Shown piece after piece: positions 35,977-46,000 of a stretch of 60,679 bases of DNA. The notes beneath the pieces were generated by a model, which did not search any database, was not told the DNA's origin, and saw only the letters and a program-made list of their open reading frames with translations. Source of the DNA: Pseudomonadota bacterium (GTDB lineage Bacteria > Pseudomonadota > Gammaproteobacteria > Xanthomonadales > Xanthomonadaceae); the NCBI GenBank assembly GCA_023386795.1, contig JAEWJB010000034.1:1-60679 (forward strand), in the 5' to 3' direction. The position numbers and the translations under genes are program-made. Numbering within the stretch: the stretch's first letter is position 1; every line of letters begins with the position of its first letter.

Positions 35977-38213
35977 GGAGCGGCCTGCAGGTACAGCGTG
36001 GAAAGCGGCGGCAGGGTCAGGGACAACGACTGCGCATGGCCATGCATGGGCACCGCCGTGGTTGGCAGGCCACCGGCATTTCCAGCGTCGCTGCCGCCAT
36101 AGTGGCGGCTGTCGGTATTGAGGATCTCGCGCCAGTGCCCGGCCGTCGGCACGCCAACGCGATAACCATGGCGGGTGACCGGCGTGAAGTTGCTCACCGC
36201 CAGCAGCGGCGGCGCGCCGTGCGGATCGTGCCGCACGAAGGCGAACACGCTGTTGAAGTGGTCGTCGCCCACGCTCCATTCGAAGCCTTCGGGCACATGG
36301 TCGCCGCGCCACAACGCCGGCTGCGCGCGCAGCTGCGCGTTGAGATCGCCCAGCAGCCGCGCCAAACCGGCATGCTCGGGCGTGTGGGCGCGTGCCCAAT
36401 CTATCTGCGCGTCGTGGTTCCATTCGCCGGGCTGGCCGAATTCGCCGCCCATGAAAAGCAGCTTGGCGCCCGGATGTGCCCACATGAACGCGAAGTAGGC
36501 ACGCAGGTTGGCACGACGCTGCCACTCGTCGCCCGGCATGCGCGCCAGCAGCGAGCCCTTGCCGTGCACCACTTCATCGTGGGACAGCGGCAGCACGAAG
36601 CGTTCGGAGAACGCATAGACCAGCCCGAAGGTCATCTGCCCGTGGTGGTGCGCACGGTGCACCGGATCGCGCTTGAGATACTCGAGCGTGTCGTGCATCC
36701 AGCCCATGTTCCACTTGTGGGTAAAGCCGAGTCCACCGTGCTCCACCGGCGCGGTGACGCCCGGCCAGGCCGTGGATTCCTCGGCAATCATCATCACGCC
36801 CGGAAAGCGCGCGGCCACTTCGGCATTGAGGCGACGCAGGAACGCGGTGGCCTCCAGGTTCTCGCGGCCACCGTGGGCGTTGGGAATCCACTCGCCCGCC
36901 TCGCGGCTGTAATCGCGGTAGAGCATCGAGGCGACCGCGTCCACGCGCAGGCCATCCACGTGGAAGCGCTCGATCCATTCCAGCGCACTGCCGACGAGGT
37001 AGCCGGCGACCTCATGCCGGCCATAGTTGTAGATGAGCGTATTCCAGTCGCGGTGGAAACCTTCGCGCGGATCGGCGTGCTCGTACAGCGCGGTGCCATC
37101 GAAGCGCTGCAGGCCATGTTCGTCGTTGGGAAAATGCGCGCTGACCCAGTCCAGGATCACGCCGATGCCGGCGCGATGGCAGGCATCGACGAAACGCGCA
37201 AACGCATGCGGGTCACCGTGCCGCGCGGTCGGTGCGTACATGCCCAGCGGCTGGTAGCCCCAGGAACCGCCAAACGGGTACTCGGTCACCGGCAGCAGTT
37301 CGATGTGAGTGAAGCCCAGCTCCCTCACGTAGGGAATCAGCTGCGCGGCTAGTGCGTCCCAGTCGAGCAACTGGCCGTGTTCGTCACGGCGCCAGGAGGC
37401 GGCATGCAATTCGTAGATGGACAGCGGCGCCGGGGCGGTCGCCGTGTCGCGGCGTGCCATCCACTCTTGGTCCTGCCAGGCGAACGGCGCGGCCGACGGC
37501 ACCCGCGAGGCCGTGGCCGGCGGCAGCTCGGCCCAGCGGGCGAGCGGGTCGGCCTTGTGCGGCAAGCGGGTGCCGTCGGCGGCGGTGATCTCGTATTTGT
37601 AGCGCTCGCCCGCCTGCATGTGCGGGATGAAAATCTCCCAGACCCCGGCGGTGTGGCGCAGGCGCATCGGGTGGCGGCGGCCGTCCCAGCCATTGAGGTC
37701 CCCCACCAGCGCGACACGCTGCGCGTTCGGCGCCCACACCGCGAAGCGCACGCCGGGGGTTTCGCCACAACGCACGTGATGGGCGCCCAGCGCACCGCGC
37801 GCGGCCTCGCCATCGCCTTCATGGAGGCGATGCAGGATGCCCTCGTCCAGCTGCGCACCATAGGCATAGGCGTCGGCGATCACCTCCTGCCCGAGCGGCC
37901 AGTCGATGCGCAGCTGGTACTCCAACGGGGACGCCAGCTCGCCTTCGAAGACGCCCTCGCCCACCGGCTGCATGGGTGCCAGGCGCCGCCCCTGCGGATC
38001 GACCAGCGTCACCGCCCGAGCGCCCGGCAGCAGCGCGCGCACGCGCTGGCGTCCATCGGGCAGGCGATGCGGGCCCAACCATGCGAAGGCGTCCCCAGGC
38101 TCGCCGCGCGACAGCGACAACAGCGCGGCGCATGCCTGCGCATGATCGGCTTCGTGGTACTCGGTCGTGTCGGCCGTCGCGGCCTCGATACGCTCCCCGG
38201 CGCGTTCGTTCAT
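35973..38213 (-). CDS. glgB: 1,4-alpha-glucan branching enzyme
   Basis: A 746-residue GH13_9 enzyme forming alpha-1,6 branches in glycogen. Two N-terminal beta-sandwich modules (about 50-260) precede the barrel. Key residues are the Asp in FHVDGLRVDAVASMLY, the Glu in MMIAEESTAWPGV and LPLSHDEVVHGKGSL. It has the long N-terminal extension usual for proteobacterial GlgB. It overlaps glgA and treZ by 4 bp each. Confidence 0.97.
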   Translation of the reverse strand: MNERAGERIEAATADTTEYHEADHAQACAALLSLSRGEPGDAFAWLGPHRLPDGRQRVRALLPGARAVTLVDPQGRRLAPMQPVGEGVFEGELASPLEYQLRIDWPLGQEVIADAYAYGAQLDEGILHRLHEGDGEAARGALGAHHVRCGETPGVRFAVWAPNAQRVALVGDLNGWDGRRHPMRLRHTAGVWEIFIPHMQAGERYKYEITAADGTRLPHKADPLARWAELPPATASRVPSAAPFAWQDQEWMARRDTATAPAPLSIYELHAASWRRDEHGQLLDWDALAAQLIPYVRELGFTHIELLPVTEYPFGGSWGYQPLGMYAPTARHGDPHAFARFVDACHRAGIGVILDWVSAHFPNDEHGLQRFDGTALYEHADPREGFHRDWNTLIYNYGRHEVAGYLVGSALEWIERFHVDGLRVDAVASMLYRDYSREAGEWIPNAHGGRENLEATAFLRRLNAEVAARFPGVMMIAEESTAWPGVTAPVEHGGLGFTHKWNMGWMHDTLEYLKRDPVHRAHHHGQMTFGLVYAFSERFVLPLSHDEVVHGKGSLLARMPGDEWQRRANLRAYFAFMWAHPGAKLLFMGGEFGQPGEWNHDAQIDWARAHTPEHAGLARLLGDLNAQLRAQPALWRGDHVPEGFEWSVGDDHFNSVFAFVRHDPHGAPPLLAVSNFTPVTRHGYRVGVPTAGHWREILNTDSRHYGGSDAGNAGGLPTTAVPMHGHAQSLSLTLPPLSTLYLQAAP

Positions 38214-39793
38214 GGCAGCTCCAACGCGGTGCGCTGGTACAGCGCCAGGTATTCGTTGCCGGCCACGTCCCAGCCGCTGGGGCGCAGCATCGCCGCGCGA
38301 CGCATCGCCGCCAGCAGGCCCGGCAGCCGGAAGGTGCGGAACACGCGCTGCAGGCAACGGCGCAGCGCATCGGCGCTGGCGCCCTGGAAGAGGAAGCCGG
38401 TGACACCATCGTCCACGGTGTCGATCAATCCGCCGGTGGCATGCGCCACGGGCAGGCAGCCGAAGCGCTGCGCGTACATCTGGCTCAGGCCGCAAGGCTC
38501 GAAGCGCGAGGGCATCAGCAGGAAATCGGCGCCGGCGAACATCGCCCGCGCCAGGTTCTCGTCGAAGCCGATGTAGGCGCCCACGTGGCCGGGATAGCGG
38601 CGCGCCAGCGCGGCCACCTGCTGTTCGATCTGCGGCTCGCCGCCGCCGATCACCACGATCTGGCCGCCCGCGGCAACGATCTGCGGGGCCACCTCGCAGG
38701 TGAGGTCCAGGCCCTTCTGGTGGACCAGGCGCGAGACCACCGCGAACAGCGGCCCACGGCTGGGCGGCAGGCCGAACACGCGGCGCACGTGGGCAGCGTT
38801 CTCTTCACGACCCTGCCACTGGGTGACGCTGAAACGCGCCGGCAGGTGTTCGTCGGTACGCGGGTCCCAGCTGGCATCGATGCCGTTGACGATGCCGCTC
38901 AGCGCGCCGCGCGAAGCGCGCTGGGCGAGCAGTTCATCCAGTCCGCAGCCTTCGGCGGGCGCGACGATCTGGTTGGCGTAGCTGTGGCTGACGGTATTGA
39001 CCTGGCGCGCGTTGACGATGCCCGCGCGCAGGAATGACAACTGCCCATGGAAGGCCAGCTCGCCCGCATGCGCGGCCGGCACGCCCAGGGCCGGCGCCAG
39101 CGATTCGGGGAACACGCCCTGGTAGGCGAGGTTATGGATGGTCAGCAGGCACGGCGTGGTGCCGCCGCCCCAGCGCACGTAGGCGGCGGCGAGCGCACAT
39201 GGCCAGTCGTTGAGGTGCAGCAGCTGCGGGCGCCAGTCCAGCCCGGCGTGGCCGGCGGCGATCTGCGCGGCGGCATAGGACAACGTGGCGAAACGCAGCG
39301 CGTTGTCCGGCCATTCGTGGCCCTGCGCGTCCACGTAAGGCGTACCCTCGCGCTCGAACAGCGCCGGGCACAGCAGCACATAGATGGGCAACCCGTCGGC
39401 CTGCTCGACCCGTCCGATGTCGCAGGCCGGCAGGCTCGCATGCGCCGTGATGCGGCCGACGATCTCCACCGCCCCGACGCGTTCGAGCACGTCGCGGTAA
39501 GCCGGGATCAGCACGCGCACGTCGTAGCGGCGTCGCAGCGCGCGGGGCAGCGCGGCCGCGACATCGCCCAGGCCGCCGGCCTTCACGAAATCGGCCATCT
39601 CCGGCACCACGAACAACGCGCTGTCGCGCACCGGGGCCATGTCGTGCTGCCACTCGTGGTGGCGGGCGAAGCGTCCCCGCGCATCGCGAGGGCGGGTCGT
39701 GCGGGCGCGCATCAGCGGCAGGGATACCGGAGACGGCAAAGGGTCATCACGCAGCGGCGCGATGGCAGGGTCCAGCGAGAGCAAGGCGGTCAT
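38210..39793 (-). CDS. glgA: Glycogen synthase
   Basis: A 527-residue GT5 glycosyltransferase using ADP-glucose. The N-terminal binding motif KAGGLGDVAAALPRAL matches the K-x-G-G-L signature, and the C-terminal half has the GT-B donor site (FAGADFLLMPSRFEPCGLSQ). The chosen ATG at 39793 leaves about 45 low-conservation residues before the enzyme's usual start (ALFVVPEMADFVKAGG). It is the first gene of the operon. No glgC is present in the window, so the ADP-glucose source lies elsewhere. Confidence 0.96.
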   Translation of the reverse strand: MTALLSLDPAIAPLRDDPLPSPVSLPLMRARTTRPRDARGRFARHHEWQHDMAPVRDSALFVVPEMADFVKAGGLGDVAAALPRALRRRYDVRVLIPAYRDVLERVGAVEIVGRITAHASLPACDIGRVEQADGLPIYVLLCPALFEREGTPYVDAQGHEWPDNALRFATLSYAAAQIAAGHAGLDWRPQLLHLNDWPCALAAAYVRWGGGTTPCLLTIHNLAYQGVFPESLAPALGVPAAHAGELAFHGQLSFLRAGIVNARQVNTVSHSYANQIVAPAEGCGLDELLAQRASRGALSGIVNGIDASWDPRTDEHLPARFSVTQWQGREENAAHVRRVFGLPPSRGPLFAVVSRLVHQKGLDLTCEVAPQIVAAGGQIVVIGGGEPQIEQQVAALARRYPGHVGAYIGFDENLARAMFAGADFLLMPSRFEPCGLSQMYAQRFGCLPVAHATGGLIDTVDDGVTGFLFQGASADALRRCLQRVFRTFRLPGLLAAMRRAAMLRPSGWDVAGNEYLALYQRTALELP

Positions 39794-40137
39794 CACTACA
39801 TCCGTCAGTGGGGGGTGGACGGAACAACAACAAAGGGACAGCCATCGCCCCCAACCAGGCAGGGCGATGTTGAAAATGGGATCGAACGTAGCAGCGCGGG
39901 CCACTCGCGAATCCGCCACGAGCGCCTGGCACCGATACTCTGCAAGCGGCGATAAAAAGCACGTGAAGCGCACGCGCCGTTTTGATGACGAAAAGTTCGG
40001 TTCGGGATCGCGGCGCGCATTCATTTCCCCTTTGCGGTGCAAAGGGCTGAAAACTGCGACGCCGTTCCACTGAATCGTTCAAGCCTGTCGGGTGCGCGCC
40101 GATAACCCGGCATCGAAGCCTCCGGCGTCCCGCCCCC
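39794..40137. other. Divergent promoter region between glgA and the diguanylate cyclase gene
   Basis: 344 bp without a gene and visibly less GC-rich than the flanks. It must carry the start of the glgA-treY operon on the minus strand and that of the cyclase gene on the plus strand. I find no promoter or operator close enough to consensus to name. Confidence 0.6.
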
Positions 40138-41733
40138 ATGTCAGACCCTCGCGATCCCTCCTCCCCCCGCCTGGGCGCCTTGCGTCGCTGGTGGCCCCGC
40201 GGTGGTGGCAGCGGGGAGGCCGGCCTGCCGGTGTCGGGCGGCGGGGCGATCGGCGGGGAGTGGCTGCCGGGGGCGGCGAGTTCGCCCCAAGACCGCGCCG
40301 CCGCCACCGCGGCCTTGCAGCGGCTGTTCGCGCCGGCCAAGCAGCCGCCGGCACTGCTGTGGGCATTCGCCGAAGGCATGTGCACCCTGCACGGCGAGTT
40401 GGCCGACATGGGCGCGCGGCTGCGCAACGCCTATGCCGCCGCCGACTGGGAAGCCTACGGCCGCGCCTTGCGCCAGCTGATCGACAAGTACATCCGCACC
40501 GTCGACGTGGAACTGCTGGGCGATGGCCGCAGCGAGGCCGAGCAGTGGCGCGACCTGCTGCGCCAGGCCCTGGGCAACGCGCTGGCCACGGCGCTGCAGC
40601 GTGATCGCCTGCTGGCCGAGGAATCGCAACTGCTGGGCAACGAACTGCGGGGGTGGCTGCCTGGCCAGCCGATCGGCGGGTACGAGCAGCGCCTGCGCGA
40701 GTTGGCGCACCAGATCGGCCTGCGCGCCGAGGACACCCACGAGCAGCAGAACCTGCTGCTGGGGCTGTTCGACCTGCTGCTGGAGAACGTCGGCGAGCTG
40801 CTGGACGACCGTAGCTGGCTGCAGGGGCAGATCGGCGCGATCCGCCAGCTGATCTCGGGCCCCTTGGACAAGACCACGCTGGAGCAGGCGCGCGGCAGCC
40901 TGCGCGAGGTGATGTACAAGCAGGGCCTGCTCAAGCAAGGCATCGCCGAATCCAAGGACGCGATGCGCGGGATGATGGTGTCCTTCGTCGACCGGCTCGA
41001 CGGCATGGCCGCCAGCACGGGCGAATACCACGACCGCGTGGCCGGTTACTCGCAGGCCATTGCCAGCGCGCGCAGCATTTCCGAACTCGGGCGGCTGCTG
41101 CAGGACATCCTGGCCGACACGGCCGGCGTGCAGGCGCAGGCCCTTCGCGCGCGCAACGAACTGGTGGAGGCCAAGCAGCAGGTGGACGAGGCCGAACAGC
41201 GTATCCATGCACTGGAGCAGGAACTGCGCGACATGTCCGACCTCGTGCGCGAGGACCAGCTCACGGGCGCGCTGAACCGGCGCGGCTTCGAGGAACTGTT
41301 CGCGCGCGAGCAATCACGCACGCTGCGCGGCGGCCAGCCGTTGTGCGTGGCATTGATCGACCTGGACGATTTCCGCCTGCTCAACCAGACCCACGGCCAC
41401 GCGGGGGGCGATGCGGCGCTGCGCCACCTGGTGGTCACCGCCCGCACCGTGTTGCGGGCCAGCGACGCGATCGCGCGTTTCGGCGGTGAGGAGTTCGTGC
41501 TGTTGCTGCCCGACGCCACCGCCTACGAGGCGCACGCGGCAGTGGTGCGCCTGCAGCGTGCGCTGGCGCAGCGGGCACTGTTGCACGAGAACCTGCGGGT
41601 ATTCGTGACCTTCAGCGCCGGCGTGGCGGTGTGCCAGGCCGGCGAGAGCGCCGATTCGGTGATCAGGCGCGCCGACCGCGCGATGTACTCGGCCAAGCAG
41701 GCCGGCAAGAACCGGGTGGTGGACGCGGATTGA
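40138..41733 (+). CDS. Diguanylate cyclase (GGDEF) with long helical N-terminal region
   Basis: A 531-residue protein predicted to make cyclic di-GMP. The C-terminal GGDEF domain (about 370-530) has the substrate loop IDLDDFRLLNQTHGHAGGD and the signature RFGGEEFVLLLP. The inhibitory I-site RxxD is present five residues before the signature (RASDAIARFGGEEF), so feedback inhibition by product is expected. Residues 60-360 are helical, with coiled-coil character just before the cyclase (ALRARNELVEAKQQVDEAEQ), and no TM segment is seen, so it is cytoplasmic. The input signal is unknown. Confidence 0.93.
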   Translation: MSDPRDPSSPRLGALRRWWPRGGGSGEAGLPVSGGGAIGGEWLPGAASSPQDRAAATAALQRLFAPAKQPPALLWAFAEGMCTLHGELADMGARLRNAYAAADWEAYGRALRQLIDKYIRTVDVELLGDGRSEAEQWRDLLRQALGNALATALQRDRLLAEESQLLGNELRGWLPGQPIGGYEQRLRELAHQIGLRAEDTHEQQNLLLGLFDLLLENVGELLDDRSWLQGQIGAIRQLISGPLDKTTLEQARGSLREVMYKQGLLKQGIAESKDAMRGMMVSFVDRLDGMAASTGEYHDRVAGYSQAIASARSISELGRLLQDILADTAGVQAQALRARNELVEAKQQVDEAEQRIHALEQELRDMSDLVREDQLTGALNRRGFEELFAREQSRTLRGGQPLCVALIDLDDFRLLNQTHGHAGGDAALRHLVVTARTVLRASDAIARFGGEEFVLLLPDATAYEAHAAVVRLQRALAQRALLHENLRVFVTFSAGVAVCQAGESADSVIRRADRAMYSAKQAGKNRVVDAD

Positions 41734-41750
41734 GACCGCGGGTGGGACCG

Positions 41751-43133
41751 TTAGGGCCCCACCTCGCCCGTCAGGCCGAATACCTGCATCGGCCCCTGCC
41801 CTGCCACGTAGGGCTTCCACGCCGGCACGCCTTCGCCGTTGGGGTTGCCGCCGCGCACGAAGTTCACCAGGTAGCCGCTGGCCTTGGCCGAGAGCGCCAC
41901 ATCGCCCGGCCGGGTGTCGCCGCCATAGCGCACGCCCACGGTGCCGAAGAAGTAGGGGATTTCGCTCGCGTGCGCGGCCCCCTTCGGGTGCACCGCGCGC
42001 GTGGCCTCGGCGACATAGGCGAAGCGGTAGTACCAGGTCGGCAAGCCGGACTGGGCGAACACCTCGGCGGTCCGCTTCGCGCCCTGGATCATGTAGCCGT
42101 CCGGCCCGCCGATGTCGTCGGCGGTGGCACCCACCATCAGCGGCACGCGGTTGAACTTGCCTTCGCGGTAAGCGGTGGCGAGGTCGGCGACGACCTTGCC
42201 GTCCGCCACGGGGAATACATAAGTGCCAGTGGGGCCGAGGTTGCGGTCCAGCGTGGTGAGGTTGAGATCGCCCAGGATCGCCTCGGCCGGCAGCGCGCGC
42301 AGCTTGGCCAGCGCCTGCGCATCATCGTCGGCCACGCCCTGCGCGCGGGCGAAGCGCAGGCCTGCCTGGCGGGCATCCTCGCGCGTGCCGCGGGCATCCG
42401 GCTCCCCGCCGGACTGGATCACCGCCTTCTGGAACAACCCCTGCGCCAGCGGCGAGGTCAGCAACGCGTGCACCGACATGCCGCCGGCACTCTCGCCCAT
42501 CACGGTGACGTTGCGCGGATCGCCCCCGAACGCGGCGATGTTGCGCCTCACCCATTCCAGCACGGCGATCTGGTCGAGGATGCCGAAGTTCACGGCACGG
42601 CCCTGGTCGGCGTCGGCCTTGTCCAGCGCCGGATGATCGAACGTGCCGAAGCGCCCCAACCGGTAATTGAAGCTGACCACCAGCACGCCCTGGCGCGCGA
42701 GCGCAGTGCCGGCGTAGCTCGGGGGCGAGCCGCCGCCGTTGACGAAGCCACCGCCGTGCACCCACACCAGCACCGGCAGCGGGCCGGTCGCCTGCGCCGG
42801 GCGCCACACGTTCGCGTACAGGCAATCCTCGGAAGGATCGGTGGTGAGCGGCGCATCGTCGGTGGCGAACGGGCGCTGCATGCAGTCCGGACCGTAAGCG
42901 CGCGCCTCGCGCACGCCACGCCAGTGCGGCGCCGGCTGTGGCGCCCGCCAGCGCAGCGCGCCGACCGGCGGTGCCGCATAGGGGATGCCCTTGAACACCA
43001 GCAACCCGTCGGTGGCGTGGCCTTGCAGGCGGCCTCCGTCCACGCTCACCTGCGTGGCAATGTCAGCCGCGTGCAGCGGTGCTGCCGCCAGGCCGATCCA
43101 CAGCGCCAGGGCGCCGAACGTAATACGCGACAT
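41751..43133 (-). CDS. Secreted type-B carboxylesterase
   Basis: A 460-residue esterase of the carboxylesterase type B/acetylcholinesterase fold. The signal peptide is MSRITFGALALWIGLAAAPLHA. FKGIPYAAPPVGALRW, EDCLYANVWRP and the oxyanion-hole VWVHGGGFVNGG are characteristic. The nucleophile is Ser215 in VMGESAGGMS. The His is likely in the C-terminal GAAHASEIPYFFG. The start at 43133 was chosen for the signal peptide. It lies 25 bp downstream of the DUF808 gene. The substrate is unknown. Confidence 0.94.
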   Translation of the reverse strand: MSRITFGALALWIGLAAAPLHAADIATQVSVDGGRLQGHATDGLLVFKGIPYAAPPVGALRWRAPQPAPHWRGVREARAYGPDCMQRPFATDDAPLTTDPSEDCLYANVWRPAQATGPLPVLVWVHGGGFVNGGGSPPSYAGTALARQGVLVVSFNYRLGRFGTFDHPALDKADADQGRAVNFGILDQIAVLEWVRRNIAAFGGDPRNVTVMGESAGGMSVHALLTSPLAQGLFQKAVIQSGGEPDARGTREDARQAGLRFARAQGVADDDAQALAKLRALPAEAILGDLNLTTLDRNLGPTGTYVFPVADGKVVADLATAYREGKFNRVPLMVGATADDIGGPDGYMIQGAKRTAEVFAQSGLPTWYYRFAYVAEATRAVHPKGAAHASEIPYFFGTVGVRYGGDTRPGDVALSAKASGYLVNFVRGGNPNGEGVPAWKPYVAGQGPMQVFGLTGEVGP

Positions 43134-43158
43134 GCGTTTGTTCTCCTTGCGGGATATG

Positions 43159-44100
43159 TCAGTGCGCAGCCGGTGCGCCACGCAGTTTCTGCCAGCCGGT
43201 GACCACGGCCAGCACCACGGCGCCGGCCACCACGCCGACCACCATGTTGCCGATCGTGGAGATCAACGTGCCGGCCCAGCCACCCTCCGGCCCCAGGCCG
43301 ACGATGAAGTGGTGCAATGCCGGCACGTTGTGCACCAGGATGCCGCCACCCACCAGGAACATCGCCAGCGTGCCCACCACTGACAGCGTCTTCATCAGCC
43401 ATGGCGCCGCGCGCAGGATGCCGCGGCCGATCGCCGCCAGCGCCGCACCCTTGCGGCTCAGCCACAGGCCGAGGTCGTCCAGTTTCACGATGCCACCGAC
43501 CAGGCCGTAGACGCCGGCCGTCATCGCCAGCGCGATGGCGATCAGCACCAGGATCTGCTGGCCGAACGGCCGACCGCTAACCACCCCCAGCGAGAGCACG
43601 ATGATCTCCGCCGAGAGGATGAAGTCGGTGCGGATCGCCCCCTTGATCTTGTCCTTCTCCATCGCGACCACGTCCACCGACTCGTCGGCAAGCTTTTGCA
43701 GGCGGTCGGCATGCTGCTGTCCAGGGTCTTCCTCGCGGTGCAGCCACTTATGCGCCAGCTTCTCCACGCCCTCGAAGCACAGATAGCCACCGCCGATCAT
43801 CATCAGCGGCACCACCAGCGGGATCGGGTAGCCGCGCCCGCGCAGCCAGGCCTCCAGCGCGCTGATCGCCAGCGCGGCCGGCACCAGGATGGCCTTGTTC
43901 ACCAGTGAGCCCTTGGCGACCGCCCATACCACCGGCAGTTCACGGTCCGCGCGCACGCCGGTCACCTGCTGGGCGTTGAGGGCGAGATCGTCGCCGAGGA
44001 CGCCCGCGGTCTTCTTCGCGGCGACCTTGGTCAGGATGGACACGTCGTCCAGCAGGGTGGCGATATCGTCGAGCAGGGTGAACAGGCTGGCACCGGCCAT
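43159..44100 (-). CDS. DUF808/YedI-family inner-membrane protein
   Basis: A 313-residue polytopic protein. The start MAGASLFTLLDDIATLLDDV and the following KVAAKKTAGVLGDDLALNAQQV are diagnostic of the YedI family. EKDKIKGAIRTDFILSAEIIV is its central signature. It has about seven TM helices. The function is unknown. Confidence 0.93.
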   Translation of the reverse strand: MAGASLFTLLDDIATLLDDVSILTKVAAKKTAGVLGDDLALNAQQVTGVRADRELPVVWAVAKGSLVNKAILVPAALAISALEAWLRGRGYPIPLVVPLMMIGGGYLCFEGVEKLAHKWLHREEDPGQQHADRLQKLADESVDVVAMEKDKIKGAIRTDFILSAEIIVLSLGVVSGRPFGQQILVLIAIALAMTAGVYGLVGGIVKLDDLGLWLSRKGAALAAIGRGILRAAPWLMKTLSVVGTLAMFLVGGGILVHNVPALHHFIVGLGPEGGWAGTLISTIGNMVVGVVAGAVVLAVVTGWQKLRGAPAAH

Positions 44101-44218
44101 GGGGATTCCGTTCGGGAAGGGCGGGTCCGATTCTCGCCGATCAGCGGCGCGCGCGGGACATGCGCCGGACGGATTCACCGCGCGACGACCCCGGCCTGCG
44201 GACACTGGCCTCCATCCG

Positions 44219-45976
44219 ATGCGGAGAACCGCCTTGTCCGGTCATAGCGACACCCTGCCCGTTCCGTCCCCTGGCACCCAGGCGCCCGCGGCGACACCTG
44301 CCGCCCGCAAGAGCGACCCGGCCGTCGTCGGCGGCATGAGCCGCCGCACGCAGATCCTCAGGTTGCTGCTGCGCTACCGCAATTCCGGGGTCTTCTCCGG
44401 CCTCAACCTGGACCCCACCGTACAGGCCGAGGTGCCGGCGGACGGCAACCCGGAACAGTTCGTGCGCGACCTCGAAGCGCTGGGGCCCACGTTCGTCAAG
44501 CTCGGCCAGATGCTTTCCACCCGGCCTGACCTCGTGCCGCCGGAGTTCGCCAGCGCGCTGGAACGCATGCAGGAGCAGGTGGCGCCGATCCCGGTCGAGC
44601 GGGTGCGCGAGATCTTCGAGGAAGAGATTGGCGTGGCGGTTGGCAAGGCGTTTTCCAGCTTCGAGGAAGAGCCCCTGGGCTGCGCCTCGCTGGCGCAAGT
44701 GCACCGCGCCACCCTGCGCGATGGCCGCGAGGTGGCGGTGAAGGTGCAGAAGCCGGAGGTGGCCGCGCAGGTGCGTTCGGACCTGGACGTCCTGCGCAGC
44801 TTCGCCAATGCCGCCGACCGACTGACCGGCCTGGGCCGCAAGGTGCGCTTTGCCGACTGGCTCAACGAGTTCGCCAAGACGCTGGTCGCCGAGCTGAACT
44901 ACGAGGCCGAGGCGGAGAACCTGGTGCGTTTCGGCCAGCACCTGGCGCCCTTCCCCGAGTTGTGGGTGCCGCAGCCGGTTTGGGACTTCACCGGCCGCCG
45001 CGTGCTGACCATGGAACTGGCGCGCGGCGTGCGCGTGGATGCGATTCCGCCGGTGCGGCGCACCGAACAGGACATGGAGCCGCTTGCCAGCGGCCTGATC
45101 CGCGGGTATCTCGACCAGATCTTCGTGCATGGCGAAATCCATGCCGACCCGCATCCGGGCAACCTGCGCGTCACCGACGACTGCCGCCTGGCGATCTTCG
45201 ACCTGGGCATGGTGGCCCACGTGCCCCCGCGGCTGCGCGAGCGCCTGCTCAAGCTGCTGTTCGCGGCGGTGGACGGCCGCGGCGAGGAGGTGGCCGACGA
45301 AACCATCGCGCTGAGCACGCGGCTGGAGGACTACGACGAGGAGCGCTACCTGCGCGAGGTGGGGCAGATGATCGCCCGCTATGCCGCGCACGACACCACC
45401 ACCGAAGGGCAGGTGGTGCTGGAACTGGTGCGCATCGCCACTGCGACCGGCCTGCGCACGCCGCCGGAACTGAGCCTGCTCGGCAAGACACTGCTCAACC
45501 TGGAATCGGTCTGTCGCGCCCTCGCGCCGGAACTGGATATCCGGCGGGTGGTCGAGCGCCACTTGCAGAGCGTGATGCGCGCGCGGCTGCGCAAATCGCT
45601 GTCGGCGGCCAACCTGGCCAGCGAAGCGATGGAAGTGCAATCGCTGCTGCGCGAGAGCCCGCGCCGCCTTTCCGACATCCTCTCGCTGCTGGCGGAGAAC
45701 CGCATGCAGATGAAGGTGACCGGGCTGGAAGAGTCGCACCTGATGGAGAACCTGCAGAAGATCGCCAACCGCGTGGCCGCCGGCATCGTGACCGCCGCGC
45801 TGATCCTGGCGTCTTCGCAGATGATGCGCATCGACACTGCCTTCAAGCTGTGGGGCTATCCGGCGATCGCGCTGGTCCTGTTCCTGCTGGCGGTTTTCCT
45901 CGGACTGGGTATCGTGGCCAGCGCGGTGCTGTTCGACCGCCGCGCGCGGGCACGCGAGGAGCGTGGACACCGCTAG
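44219..45976 (+). CDS. AarF/UbiB-family atypical kinase
   Basis: A 585-residue ABC1-type protein. It carries the family's K-x-G-Q motif (TFVKLGQMLSTRPDLVP), the Ala-rich-type loop with invariant QVH (CASLAQVHRATL), the VAIK-equivalent lysine (EVAVKVQKP) and the catalytic/metal motif HADPHPGNL with IFDLGM. Two TM helices form the C-terminus. UbiB relatives support ubiquinone biosynthesis; this is a paralogue-type, not necessarily UbiB itself. An alternative ATG at 44336 would remove 39 low-complexity residues and begin at the conserved region. Confidence 0.92.
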   Translation: MRRTALSGHSDTLPVPSPGTQAPAATPAARKSDPAVVGGMSRRTQILRLLLRYRNSGVFSGLNLDPTVQAEVPADGNPEQFVRDLEALGPTFVKLGQMLSTRPDLVPPEFASALERMQEQVAPIPVERVREIFEEEIGVAVGKAFSSFEEEPLGCASLAQVHRATLRDGREVAVKVQKPEVAAQVRSDLDVLRSFANAADRLTGLGRKVRFADWLNEFAKTLVAELNYEAEAENLVRFGQHLAPFPELWVPQPVWDFTGRRVLTMELARGVRVDAIPPVRRTEQDMEPLASGLIRGYLDQIFVHGEIHADPHPGNLRVTDDCRLAIFDLGMVAHVPPRLRERLLKLLFAAVDGRGEEVADETIALSTRLEDYDEERYLREVGQMIARYAAHDTTTEGQVVLELVRIATATGLRTPPELSLLGKTLLNLESVCRALAPELDIRRVVERHLQSVMRARLRKSLSAANLASEAMEVQSLLRESPRRLSDILSLLAENRMQMKVTGLEESHLMENLQKIANRVAAGIVTAALILASSQMMRIDTAFKLWGYPAIALVLFLLAVFLGLGIVASAVLFDRRARAREERGHR

Positions 45977-46000
45977 CGTCACGTCATCGAGGAGGGCGGC

